DNA from: Flavobacteriales bacterium
Lineage (GTDB): Bacteria > Bacteroidota > Bacteroidia > Flavobacteriales_F > PHOS-HE28
Length of the DNA: 64,000 nt
NCBI GenBank assembly: GCA_016717305.1
Contig: JADKFY010000002.1
Span: forward strand, 62,001-126,000
Reading direction: 5' to 3'
Shown here: piece by piece, positions 1 through 8,294 of the stretch
Layout: each line of letters opens with the position of its first letter
How positions within the stretch are numbered: the stretch's first letter is position 1
Made by a program: the position numbers and the translations under genes
Notes under the pieces: generated by a model
Told to the model about the DNA's origin: nothing
Database searches by the model: none
Seen by the model: the letters and a program-made list of their open reading frames with translations, nothing else

Positions 1-1
1 C

Positions 2-946
2 AGTTCCAACAAAGTGCATCGGTTCTATCTTTCCACAGAGACCTGGCTTACGGACGGCGCCCCAATTCCTATCCCGATCGATGACCAAGTGCAAGCTGTA
101 TGGCGAGATAGTCTGATCTACGTGATCACCGGATGGAGCAACACGACCAACGTATCAGCGGTCCAAGTGTATGACCCGGCTCTTGATACATGGTCGGTCG
201 GAACAGCGGTCATAAATAGCAATGCGTACAGAGCGTTCGGCGCTTCCGGTACCATCATTGGCGATACCATTTTCTATTACGGAGGTGCTTCAATGGGGAG
301 CAGTTTTCCGGCACAGGACAAACTGCGGATCGGCGTGATCGATCCCCTCTCTCCACTGACCATTCAATGGTTGCCGGTGGTGAATACGGGCAGGGCCAGC
401 TACAGGTCCGGATGTGGCACTTTGCAGAACCGACCGTTCTGGGTAGGAGGAAGCAGCATGAGCTACAACTACGATGCCGTGGCCTACAATGGAAGTGGCG
501 TGGTTGCGCCAGCCACTGACCTGGCCATTCTGCCCAACACGAATGCACCGTTCTCTTTGGAGAGTGCTGGTGCCGAGGTAATGGACCTCCGTGGCGTTGG
601 GCAGTTAAGTTCAGGGGACATCCATATCTGTGGTGGCATAGGACCCAATGCCGAGGTATCGGCAACGAATTGGCTTATAACAACTTCCGTGGGGATTGGT
701 GAATTGGATGCTACGGCGCCGCGCATTTTCCCAGTGCCAAGTTCCGGTTCGGTAACGGTGGATCTGCCGCAAGACCTTTTCCAAGGGCGTTACGCAGTGT
801 ACAATACGTTAGGCGCTATGGTGTTGGAAGGCAGGATCGAAGGCCCTCGGCTACAATTGGAAATGGCCGATCGGCCAAGAGGGACCTACACGGTGGAACT
901 TATTGGGACCGGCCGCGTACTAAGTCTCAGGTTTTGGTTAGTGTAA
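2..946 (+). CDS. Kelch-like secreted protein with T9SS type A sorting domain, 5' partial
   Basis: The reading frame is open to the window edge, so the N-terminus is missing; the first usable start inside is a GTG at 14, which is probably not the real one. The visible part has kelch-type blade motifs (for example YVITGWSN, VYDPALDTW, DTIFYYGGASM), suggesting a beta-propeller. The last 75 or so residues (from FPVPSSGSVTVDLP to the end) look like a Por/T9SS type A C-terminal sorting domain, which directs export across the outer membrane and is then removed. The ending (LRFWLV) is less typical than usual. A strong hairpin follows. The propeller and sorting calls come from motif reading; the ligand or substrate is unknown. 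Confidence 0.75.
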   Translation, partial: SSNKVHRFYLSTETWLTDGAPIPIPIDDQVQAVWRDSLIYVITGWSNTTNVSAVQVYDPALDTWSVGTAVINSNAYRAFGASGTIIGDTIFYYGGASMGSSFPAQDKLRIGVIDPLSPLTIQWLPVVNTGRASYRSGCGTLQNRPFWVGGSSMSYNYDAVAYNGSGVVAPATDLAILPNTNAPFSLESAGAEVMDLRGVGQLSSGDIHICGGIGPNAEVSATNWLITTSVGIGELDATAPRIFPVPSSGSVTVDLPQDLFQGRYAVYNTLGAMVLEGRIEGPRLQLEMADRPRGTYTVELIGTGRVLSLRFWLV

Positions 947-959
947 TGTTAGGGAAAGC

Positions 960-987
960 AAAAGGCTCCGGGAAACCGGAGCCTTTT
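960..987. terminator. Bidirectional hairpin terminator between convergent genes
   Basis: A perfect 11-bp stem (AAAAGGCTCCG / CGGAGCCTTTT) closes a 6-base loop. It has an A run on one side and a T run on the other, so it can act for both the kelch-like gene (plus) and sppA (minus), which end on either side of it. Confidence 0.85.
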
Positions 988-1012
988 GTGATATTGTCGG
1001 GTCCTTCGTGGC

Positions 1013-2806
1013 TCAATGCACGTCCAGGTCGTATTCCATCCGGGCCTGAACGCCGATCATTTCCTTGGCCTGTTTCACCTTGGTGAATTGCTTCAACAAG
1101 TCCAGGTCCTCTCCCAGCATGGTGGCTGCCACCCAAGCACTGGCGCTTCCATTGAGGTCCGCCATGATCTGCTCGAAAAGGTCCTTTTGTTCGGGCATTT
1201 CAACACGTTTGGGGTCTGAAAGGCCTGCTAGGTTCGCCGCTTCCGCAATTGCGGCTTCCAGCCCTCCCAATTCATCCACCAACCCGATCCGTTTGGCATC
1301 TTCACCGGTCCATACACGACCTTGGCCAATGCTGTCCACTTGGGCCACGGTCAGGTTACGTCCTTCAGCCACACGTTCCTTGAACCCTGTGTAGAAGTCG
1401 TCGATATAACCCTGTATGATGTCTTTTTCATGTTGCGTGAGCGGCCGGGTACCGGTAGGCATATCAGCATACTTGTGCGTCTTCAGCCCATCGAAAGTGA
1501 TCCCGAGTTTGTTCTTGAAGAAGCCCTGCATGTTCGGGATGATCCCGAAGACACCGATTGAACCTGTGATGGTAGTTGGTTCTGCGAAGATCTTGCGCGC
1601 CGGAGCGGCGATATAATATCCCCCGGAAGCGGCCACATCGCCCATGCTCACTACAACTGGTTTCACATCATTGGCCAACTTCACTTCGCGCCAGATCGTT
1701 TCACTGGCCAGTCCACTACCACCGGGGCTGTTCACCCGCAGCACGATCGCTTTGATGGAGCTGTCTTCCCGTGCCTCACGGATCGTAGCAGAAAGAGAAG
1801 TGCTACCGATCGTGCCGTCTTCGCTCTCGCCGGAAGAGATCCCGCCCTCAGCATAGATCACCGCAAGTTTCTGATCACTGTTTCCTGTTGAATGGTCGTG
1901 TTTGAAGGAACGTGCGTAAGTGCCCAGTTCGGTCAGCTCAAGATCCTTGTCAGCTTCGATGCCCATCCGTTCACGCAGGATATCGAGCACTTCGTCGCGG
2001 TACTTAACGCCATCAACCATGCCCAGTTCTAGAGCGGAATCCGCGTTCCGCACCATAAGACTGTCAGCGATCAGGTCCAAGCGTGCGGGCTCCAGCTTGC
2101 GGTTCTCGGCAACTGCTCTGCGGTGCTCGGCCCACAGCCCAGTGAGCAGGGCCCTGTTCTGTTCCTTGTTGGCTTCGCTCATGTGGTCTTCGGTAAAGAC
2201 CTCTCCGAAGCTCTTGAACCTGTTGTTGCTTCCGCGGATGAACTGCACGTCGATGTCAAGTTTCTCGAACAACCCCTTGTAGAACATGTATTCGCTCTGC
2301 AGCCCATGGTAGGTAAGGTCACCTTTGGGTTGCAGATAAATAGCATCCGCGGCAGTGGCCAGGTAATAGCTGCCTTGGGTATAGCTCTCGCTGTAGGCGA
2401 TCACCGGTTTGCTACTCTCCTGTTTGAAGGCGATGATCTTCTCGCGGATCTCCTTCATGGTGGCGAATCCTGCTTGGGTACTGGTGAGGTCCAAAAAGAT
2501 GCCTTTGATCTTATCATCCGTCTTGGCGTGTTCCAAGGTGGCCAGTATGGTGTTCATTCCCAATTTGCTCGCATCGCGGAACGGCCCGAAGTCCAACATG
2601 AATTGGTCTTTACTACCACGGTCCACGATCACCTTGTCCAACTTCAAATGCAGAATACTACCATCTTTCACGGTCGTGGGTTTCCCTTCCATCGAGAAAC
2701 TGGACCCTAGAGCCGCCAACGAGCCGATGAACACCATGATCAATACGAAACCGATCAGGAAAGTACCCACCATGGAGGCGAGCATGAATTTGAGGAATTG
2801 TCTCAT
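1013..2806 (-). CDS. sppA: Signal peptide peptidase SppA, 67K type
   Basis: Membrane-bound serine protease of the protease IV family that degrades signal peptides left in the membrane after secretion. 597 residues, close to the usual length of the two-domain form. A single N-terminal membrane segment lies at about residues 8-35. Two crotonase-like halves follow. The N-terminal half carries the region expected to hold the general-base Lys (SYTQGSYYLATAADAIYLQP), and the C-terminal half holds the nucleophile Ser in VAASGGYYIAAP. It is transcribed away from folK; a TAGTTTCG element (7 of 8 matches to the TAnnTTTG -7 box) lies about 20 bases upstream of its start. Family assignment is firm. Confidence 0.95.
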   Translation of the reverse strand: MRQFLKFMLASMVGTFLIGFVLIMVFIGSLAALGSSFSMEGKPTTVKDGSILHLKLDKVIVDRGSKDQFMLDFGPFRDASKLGMNTILATLEHAKTDDKIKGIFLDLTSTQAGFATMKEIREKIIAFKQESSKPVIAYSESYTQGSYYLATAADAIYLQPKGDLTYHGLQSEYMFYKGLFEKLDIDVQFIRGSNNRFKSFGEVFTEDHMSEANKEQNRALLTGLWAEHRRAVAENRKLEPARLDLIADSLMVRNADSALELGMVDGVKYRDEVLDILRERMGIEADKDLELTELGTYARSFKHDHSTGNSDQKLAVIYAEGGISSGESEDGTIGSTSLSATIREAREDSSIKAIVLRVNSPGGSGLASETIWREVKLANDVKPVVVSMGDVAASGGYYIAAPARKIFAEPTTITGSIGVFGIIPNMQGFFKNKLGITFDGLKTHKYADMPTGTRPLTQHEKDIIQGYIDDFYTGFKERVAEGRNLTVAQVDSIGQGRVWTGEDAKRIGLVDELGGLEAAIAEAANLAGLSDPKRVEMPEQKDLFEQIMADLNGSASAWVAATMLGEDLDLLKQFTKVKQAKEMIGVQARMEYDLDVH

Positions 2807-2916
2807 AGGGAAATGGATTTGACCGGTGCGAAACTAGTTGGAAGGCTTGGGTACGGACATGCAGATCACATGAACGGTGTTCGGCTCGTATGGAAGGGTC
2901 AGCGATCATGATCGAA

Positions 2917-2924
2917 TAGCTTTG
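2917..2924 (+). promoter_or_regulatory. -7 box before folK (TAGCTTTG)
   Basis: Exact match to the Bacteroidota -7 consensus TAnnTTTG. Only five bases separate it from the folK ATG, so the transcript would start at or next to the start codon. No clear TTTG -33 box is seen. Confidence 0.5.
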
Positions 2925-2929
2925 TCGCC

Positions 2930-3403
2930 ATGCCTCTAGAAGAATTGGTGTTGCTATTGGGAGGTAACATGGGAGATCCCCCGGCGGAATTGGACAAGGC
3001 CCAAGACGTGATAGGCGCAACGTTCGGTGGGGTTTTGGCTCGGAGTAGGGATCACTGGTCCGAGCCGTGGGGGTTCACCGATCCGGGACTATTCTTGAAC
3101 AGGGCCTTGGTCATAGGCACGGCACAACCATTGGAGGAAGTGATGCACGAACTTTTACGGATCGAAGTACGTCAGGGACGTACCCGTACCACGAATGGAA
3201 AGCCTGGGCCGCGGATCATCGACATCGACATCCTTTCAGCAGGACCCACGGTCATGCGATCAGATCACCTCATTCTTCCGCATCCGCGCATGGACCTGAG
3301 GCGTTTCGCGTTGGCCCCCATGGCGGATGTTGCTCCAACGTGGCTGCATCCTACCTTGCAGCGTACCACCCTCCAATTGCTCAATGCCCTGCCCGTTGGT
3401 TGA
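2930..3403 (+). CDS. folK: 2-amino-4-hydroxy-6-hydroxymethyldihydropteridine pyrophosphokinase (HPPK)
   Basis: Transfers pyrophosphate from ATP to the pterin alcohol in folate synthesis, the step before dihydropteroate synthase. 157 residues, normal for stand-alone HPPK. Key motifs are present: LLLGGNMGD near the N-terminus, the RTRTTNGKPGPRIIDIDIL block holding the conserved Arg and the two metal-binding Asp residues (DIDIL), and LPHPRMDLRRFALAPM. The gene is three bases upstream of the deoxynucleoside kinase, an arrangement common in Bacteroidota. The ATG at 2930 is the only start that keeps the first beta strand. Confidence 0.95.
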   Translation: MPLEELVLLLGGNMGDPPAELDKAQDVIGATFGGVLARSRDHWSEPWGFTDPGLFLNRALVIGTAQPLEEVMHELLRIEVRQGRTRTTNGKPGPRIIDIDILSAGPTVMRSDHLILPHPRMDLRRFALAPMADVAPTWLHPTLQRTTLQLLNALPVG

Positions 3404-3406
3404 ACC

Positions 3407-4036
3407 ATGCGCTATACGTATATCGCCATCGAAGGATTGATAGGAGCAGGCAAGACCACGTTGGCTAAACGGCTAGCGCAGGAATGGAGCGGAAGGTTGG
3501 TGTTGGAGGAGTTCGATGACAATCCGTTCTTGCCCAAGTTCTATGAGGACCCGGCACGTTATGGCTTCTCGGTTGAGCTGTCCTTCCTTGCCCAGCGCTA
3601 CCATCAGTTGAAACGCACCACGGAGCAGGACCTGTTCAGTGCCTGCACAGTTGCCGATTATTCAATTGGCAAATCGGTGGTTTTTGCGAACGTCACCCTC
3701 CAATCTGATGAATATGTGCTCTTCCGCGACCTGTACACGATCATGTATTCGGACCTGCCTTCTCCTGAACTGATCGTCTATCTGTATATGGATCTTGATC
3801 GGGTGCAGGCGAGGATCCGTTCCAGAGGGAGGAGTTATGAACAAAGTATCCACAATGAATACCTTGTGCAGTTGCAAGAACGCTACTTGGACCACCTTCA
3901 AAAGTTGAAGGATTCGCGTGTGTTGGTCGTTGATCTTCAAGGCCATGACCTGTTGAACGAAGCCCTTGTCTATGAAAAGCTCTTGAAGGAGGTGGATAGG
4001 GAAGTACCCTTGGGCTATCGGGTAGTAACACTTTGA
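3407..4036 (+). CDS. Deoxynucleoside kinase (deoxyadenosine/deoxyguanosine kinase family)
   Basis: Phosphorylates deoxynucleosides for nucleotide salvage. 209 residues. The P-loop is GLIGAGKTT at residues 9-17, the substrate-site acidic pair sits in LEEFDDNPFLPKFYEDP, and an Arg-rich lid RIRSRGRSYEQ lies near residue 140. This is the dNK/dGK fold. The exact nucleoside preference cannot be read from the sequence. It follows folK by three bases and is surely co-transcribed with it. Confidence 0.9.
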   Translation: MRYTYIAIEGLIGAGKTTLAKRLAQEWSGRLVLEEFDDNPFLPKFYEDPARYGFSVELSFLAQRYHQLKRTTEQDLFSACTVADYSIGKSVVFANVTLQSDEYVLFRDLYTIMYSDLPSPELIVYLYMDLDRVQARIRSRGRSYEQSIHNEYLVQLQERYLDHLQKLKDSRVLVVDLQGHDLLNEALVYEKLLKEVDREVPLGYRVVTL

Positions 4037-4097
4037 CTCACGCCGCGTTGTTAAGAAGTGGGGGATTCTTAGGATCCTGACCTCGCGTAGGCGTTCT

Positions 4098-4105
4098 TAT
4101 GTTTG
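4098..4105 (+). promoter_or_regulatory. Possible -7 box (TATGTTTG)
   Basis: Exact TAnnTTTG match 31 bases before the start of the TPR lipoprotein. No good -33 element lies at the right distance, so the call is moderate. Confidence 0.45.
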
Positions 4106-4136
4106 CAACCGAAATCAAGAAACAAGGAATAGATCC

Positions 4137-5846
4137 ATGGAAAAGCGGCACCTTAAGGGCCTGACCCTAGCAGCCATTGTATTGATCCCATTGAGCGGAT
4201 GCGGTGGTCTCGGGAAAATGAACAAGAAAGCGGATACCGTGAAGTACACGGTAGACCCTAACCCCTTGATCGTTCAAGGCGATTCGGTAGCGCTCACCGT
4301 GAACGGAAGCTTTCCGGAGAAATACTTCGCCAAGAAGGCCACTGTGGAATTCACCCCCACTTTGGTCTACACAGGCGGGGAAACTCCATACAAAGTAGCC
4401 AATTTCCAAGGTGAGAAGGCCGTGGGCAATGGCACTGTGATCCCTTACAAAACGGGAAAGTCATTCAACTATTCGAACAAGGTGGCTTACACACCGGCCA
4501 TGGCGCAAAGCGAGCTCATGGTGAAGATCCTTGGCAAACAAGGAAGTAAGGAAAAGCAGTTCGATCCCGTAAAGATCGCCGATGGGGTGATCACCACACC
4601 GTACCTCATGCTCAGCGATGACAAGGTACTTATGGCAAAGGATGCTTTCCAACGGATCACGGATCACACGGAGGCCGCCACGATGAACTACTTGGTGAAC
4701 TCTTCCGTGGTACGCCCTACCGAACTGAAGGATGCCGACATCAAAGCGATGGTGGATTTCGTGAAAGGGATCGCCAAGCAGGGCAACATCAAACTCACGA
4801 ATTTGGCGATCGATGCCTGGGCAAGTCCGGAAGGGGAGTTGACCCTGAATGAGAATTTGGCGGATGATCGCGCTAAGAGTGCGAAGAATTGGGCCAAAGG
4901 CGAACTCGTCCGTGCCAAGATGGACACGGCAAAATTGGACGCGTTCTACAACCTTACAGCACGGGGCGAAGATTGGGATGGTTTCAAAAAGGCTATGCAA
5001 GCCAGCAGTTTGGCCGATAAGGATCTGGTGCTGCGTGTACTGGAGATGTACCCCGATGATACCAAGCGCGAGGCCGAAGTGAAGAACATGGCCGCCACGT
5101 ACAAAGAGATCGCAGAGACCATCTTGCCCACTCTGCGTCGCAGCGAAATGAATCTGAATTACAAGCGCGTGGGCAAGACCGATGCACAGCTCACCGAAAT
5201 GAGCCGCACGATGCCCGATTCATTGAACGTGGAAGAGTTGCTCTTCGCGGCCACCTTGAGCAACGATCCGAACGAGCAGTTGCGCATCTACAAGGAGACC
5301 GAACGCGTGCACCCGACCGATTATCGCGGAGCGAACAACGTGGGCTACATCTATATGATGCAGAACAAATTGGCCGAGGCAGAGACCCAGTTCCAAAAAG
5401 CCAACACCCTTCTGGACAATCCAGTAAGCACCAACAACCTAGGGGTGGTTGCACGCTTGAAGGGCGACCGCAAGAAGGCAGCTGAACTCTACACGAAAGC
5501 GATGGCTGCTGGTCCTGAAGTGAAATACAACATGGGCCTGATCCAGATCCAGAATGGTGATTACGCAAGTGCCAACAGCAGCATGGCCGGTAACAACACC
5601 TTCAACGCCGCCCTTTCCAAGACCCTAAGCGGCGATCCTGCAAGCGCAGCAACCACATTGGAAGCAAGTGCTGACAAGGACAGCGCAATGGGCCATTACC
5701 TCGCAGCGATCATCGCCGCTCGCCAGAACAACGGCGAAGGCGTGCGCGATCACTTGGGCATGGCCGTACAGAAGGACGCCAGCCTGCGCGAAAAGGCCAT
5801 GAAGGACTTGGAGTTCCGTGCCTTCAAGGACAACTTGGGTCTCTGA
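4137..5846 (+). CDS. TPR lipoprotein with an OmpA-like segment
   Basis: 569 residues. The N-terminal signal ends in a lipobox (LIPLSGC), so the mature protein should be anchored to a membrane by a lipidated Cys near residue 22. Residues of about 40-190 look like beta-rich Ig-type strands. Residues of about 195-250 contain ASPEG, N and RA positions like those of OmpA-like domains (DAWASPEGELTLNENLADDR). From about residue 355 to the end several tetratricopeptide repeats are visible (for example NNVGYIYMMQNKLAEAETQF and NNLGVVARLKGDRKKAAELY). Role unknown; such proteins often act as envelope scaffolds. A terminator follows. Confidence 0.8.
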   Translation: MEKRHLKGLTLAAIVLIPLSGCGGLGKMNKKADTVKYTVDPNPLIVQGDSVALTVNGSFPEKYFAKKATVEFTPTLVYTGGETPYKVANFQGEKAVGNGTVIPYKTGKSFNYSNKVAYTPAMAQSELMVKILGKQGSKEKQFDPVKIADGVITTPYLMLSDDKVLMAKDAFQRITDHTEAATMNYLVNSSVVRPTELKDADIKAMVDFVKGIAKQGNIKLTNLAIDAWASPEGELTLNENLADDRAKSAKNWAKGELVRAKMDTAKLDAFYNLTARGEDWDGFKKAMQASSLADKDLVLRVLEMYPDDTKREAEVKNMAATYKEIAETILPTLRRSEMNLNYKRVGKTDAQLTEMSRTMPDSLNVEELLFAATLSNDPNEQLRIYKETERVHPTDYRGANNVGYIYMMQNKLAEAETQFQKANTLLDNPVSTNNLGVVARLKGDRKKAAELYTKAMAAGPEVKYNMGLIQIQNGDYASANSSMAGNNTFNAALSKTLSGDPASAATTLEASADKDSAMGHYLAAIIAARQNNGEGVRDHLGMAVQKDASLREKAMKDLEFRAFKDNLGL

Positions 5847-5865
5847 TCCAGAACGATAGATCATC

Positions 5866-5894
5866 GAAGCCCCTGCAAATACTGCGGGGGCTTC
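5866..5894 (+). terminator. Hairpin terminator after the TPR lipoprotein
   Basis: Stem GAAGCCCCTGC / GCGGGGGCTTC (11 bp with one G-T pair), seven-base loop, then GTCGTTT. It lies 20 bases after the stop codon. Confidence 0.75.
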
Positions 5895-6443
5895 GTCGTT
5901 TCTGACCACATGGTCGGGGCAACCCGAAGGTGCGGGTCAACATCGCTATGACTTTGTTCAGAAGGAGTCCGGCTTCACAACCCGTGAACGTTTTTTACAT
6001 GTCCAGTGCGAACACGATAGTGATCTCATTCATTCCGATCTCTTACCTCAACATCTGACAGCGGTCCAAGTTGCTGTTGAATAACCTTCCTCCTGCTTCG
6101 TCATCTGACCAAACGAGGATAAATGAAAGCACTGCTTTCAGTGCATCAGGAGTTCGTATTCTTCGCTGCCAAGTGGGGCACCTTGGTAAATGCAGATGGA
6201 GAGCAACTTATTCTGAGTAATGGAATTTCCCGGTGAATGCCGTCACCTTATCGGCCTATCCCTCGTGGAGTCTCGAAACGGAAACTCGGCAGCCCTTTAG
6301 TTCTGCTATTTATGCCTCGTGCGCTGGAACGGACAATACGAAGGATAGGCCGCATTTCCCCAATGTGCCATTCTAAAGAAGTGCTGCTACTTCGAGAGAA
6401 CGCTCAAGTGAATTGCCGAATTAAATGAGACTGCCAGCAGCGA
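5895..6443. other. Gene-poor stretch of about 550 bases
   Basis: No convincing gene. A 37-codon frame starts at 6123 and a 63-codon frame at 6237, but neither resembles a known protein and they may be chance. A short hairpin (GCACTG-CTTT-CAGTGC) lies near 6129. Possibly decayed coding sequence. Confidence 0.4.
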
Positions 6444-7412
6444 TCAGAACACGATCTTCTGGCGACGTATACGGGTCCGGTACTTCTTGGAACCACTGCG
6501 GTATTTGACCAGCTTGTAGTGGACCTGCAATTTGAAGAACAAGTATGCATCGTTGTCCTTGGCATCGCCACGTTGCTGTCCGGCCGCGGTCGCGCCCACT
6601 ATCCCTTCGGTCCTCAAACTGGGGTCGGCCAGAAAGGCACCTTCATCGCCATGGGCCTCAGCAAGCTTTTCATTGTCGTAATAGATCGTACTCACGTCGT
6701 CAACGTAATCGGTGAAGGTCTTCGTGTATTGCAGCTCTGCACCGATACTGATCTGCTTGGACAGTGCCTTGCGGAGTCCAATGCCCATGGGGACGCAAAC
6801 TTGGAAATTGCTGTACTCACGTGCCCCCCCGGGAAGACCTTGTCCTTCAGTACCCAAAGGCTTAAGTCTTACCCATTTGTTCTCCAATTGTGCCTTGGGG
6901 TCGAAATAAAAGGCACCAATACCGGCGAATAGATAGAACCCCACCCGCGAAGATTTCGTTCCCTTTACACCTCTGAGGTCATACACGTGCCCAAGTTCCT
7001 CGGAGTACAGATGGAGCTCATAGACCAATGAGGCTTCATAAACATCGGACTTGAAACTTAAGTTCCTGTTCTGCCGGAAAACTTCGGTGGTAAGGTTGTC
7101 GTTGCCTGCGAGTATCCCATAGGTCAATCGACCGCGCAGCGCCATCTTCCGCGCGAGGAAATAGCGGTAATCAATATGCGCTGCAGGACGTGTTTTGCTC
7201 AATTCCAAGTCCCATACAAAAGGAGACCCAATTTGGTTCCTTCCTCCCAATTCACCAAGGAAGTTGGAGATCCCGAAGCCAAGGCTGATCTCCTTACGGT
7301 GCGTCTTCCAGTAGGAGGACTGCCGGAAATACTGACCATACGATGGAATGGCCACGAGGGTCAAACCGAGTATGAACACCACAAGGAAGAAGTGGGGGTA
7401 ACGTTTTAGCAT
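6444..7412 (-). CDS. Outer-membrane beta-barrel protein, DUF6089/PorG-like
   Basis: 322 residues from the ATG at 7412, which gives a clean signal peptide (MLKRYPHFFLVVFILGLTLV, cleaved near SYGQ); a longer start at 7436 would overlap a -7 promoter box. The body has alternating beta strands of a small barrel: EISLGFGISNFLGELGG after the signal, YLFAGIGAFYFDP in the middle, and the family-like KTFTDYVDDVSTIYYD. The basic tail RIRRQKIVF is also usual for this family. DUF6089 includes PorG, an outer-membrane partner of the PorK/PorN ring of the T9SS. A role in T9SS is therefore possible but is inferred from the family only. Confidence 0.75.
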   Translation of the reverse strand: MLKRYPHFFLVVFILGLTLVAIPSYGQYFRQSSYWKTHRKEISLGFGISNFLGELGGRNQIGSPFVWDLELSKTRPAAHIDYRYFLARKMALRGRLTYGILAGNDNLTTEVFRQNRNLSFKSDVYEASLVYELHLYSEELGHVYDLRGVKGTKSSRVGFYLFAGIGAFYFDPKAQLENKWVRLKPLGTEGQGLPGGAREYSNFQVCVPMGIGLRKALSKQISIGAELQYTKTFTDYVDDVSTIYYDNEKLAEAHGDEGAFLADPSLRTEGIVGATAAGQQRGDAKDNDAYLFFKLQVHYKLVKYRSGSKKYRTRIRRQKIVF

Positions 7413-7433
7413 ATGTGCGTTTCCGGTCGCAGC

Positions 7434-7441
7434 CAAATATA
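7434..7441 (-). promoter_or_regulatory. -7 box before the PorG-like gene (TATATTTG)
   Basis: Exact TAnnTTTG match on the minus strand, about 21 bases upstream of the ATG at 7412. It supports that start over the one at 7436. The -33 element is weak. Confidence 0.5.
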
Positions 7442-7566
7442 GTCGCTTTCAACGGTTCGTGGGATCAACCTTCCACTTCTTCATGTTAAGACCCCGAATA
7501 AACCCGTTGGTTGCCTGTATACGTTCATCAGTTAAAAAGTTTCGTTCCATGGTTCCGCGTAGATCA

Positions 7567-8130
7567 TCAGGTTCGGGTTCCATGGTCCTTATCGACCGGA
7601 GGCAATGTCATCGCATACAATGCTACACCGGCACAGACGGATACATTCAGCGAATGCTTACTGCCATGTTGGGGAATGATCACGCAGGCATCGCACGCTT
7701 CGATGACGACGTCCGAGACCCCATTAAGCTCATTGCCGAAGACCAACGCAATTGGGCCGAGCGCCACTCCTGGTATTGATCCAATGGACAAAGCATTCAA
7801 GGTTTGTTCCACGCCAATTGTCCTGTATCCGGCTATTTTGGCGGCGATCACAGCCTCCAGAGCATTTTCGGCTGTTGTCCATGGCACCGATCGTGTGGCG
7901 CCCAATGCGGTCTTTTCGATCTCCCTATGGGGCGGTTGGGGGGTGAATCCACATAGAATGATCGATTCCACACCGAACGCATCCGCTGAACGGAAGATCG
8001 ATCCTACGTTGTGCCGGCTGCGAACGTCATCGAGGATCAGCCGTATGGGGAACTTGGGTCGCGAACGATGGGTTTCCGGTGTGGGGCGGTCCAGTTCGGC
8101 TTGGGTCAGTTTTCGGTCTTGGAAAGGCAT
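7567..8130 (-). CDS. SpoU/TrmH-family RNA 2'-O-methyltransferase
   Basis: 187 residues of the SPOUT (trefoil-knot) class, which methylates ribose 2'-OH in tRNA or rRNA using S-adenosylmethionine. The three SpoU motifs are present: motif 1 NVGSIFRSADAFGV near residue 41, motif 2 LVFGNELNGVSD near residue 128, and motif 3 IPQHGSKHSLNVSVCAGVALY near residue 150. It lacks the extra N-terminal substrate-binding domain of RlmB, so the target base cannot be named. It is transcribed away from mutS. Confidence 0.9.
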   Translation of the reverse strand: MPFQDRKLTQAELDRPTPETHRSRPKFPIRLILDDVRSRHNVGSIFRSADAFGVESIILCGFTPQPPHREIEKTALGATRSVPWTTAENALEAVIAAKIAGYRTIGVEQTLNALSIGSIPGVALGPIALVFGNELNGVSDVVIEACDACVIIPQHGSKHSLNVSVCAGVALYAMTLPPVDKDHGTRT

Positions 8131-8294
8131 TGGGTCGATCTACAAGGTGCGGTAGGCCGCTGCATTGTTGGGAAAATGTGAAAACCAGTTGGATCTGAAC
8201 GATAGAAACCCACGATCACGGTGGTACCTTGGCCTACTTGTTTGTTCGCTTTTCTGGCCGGATCGGCGGGTAAAATAAGCAGGTGGAAAAGATC

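Noticed and set aside
5866..5894. Member of the GTARGGG hairpin family?
   Set aside because: The stem sequence is unrelated and it lacks the shared start; it is an ordinary terminator.
6123..6428. Two short frames (37 and 63 codons) in the gap after the TPR lipoprotein
   Set aside because: No signal peptide, family motif, promoter or convincing coding pattern.
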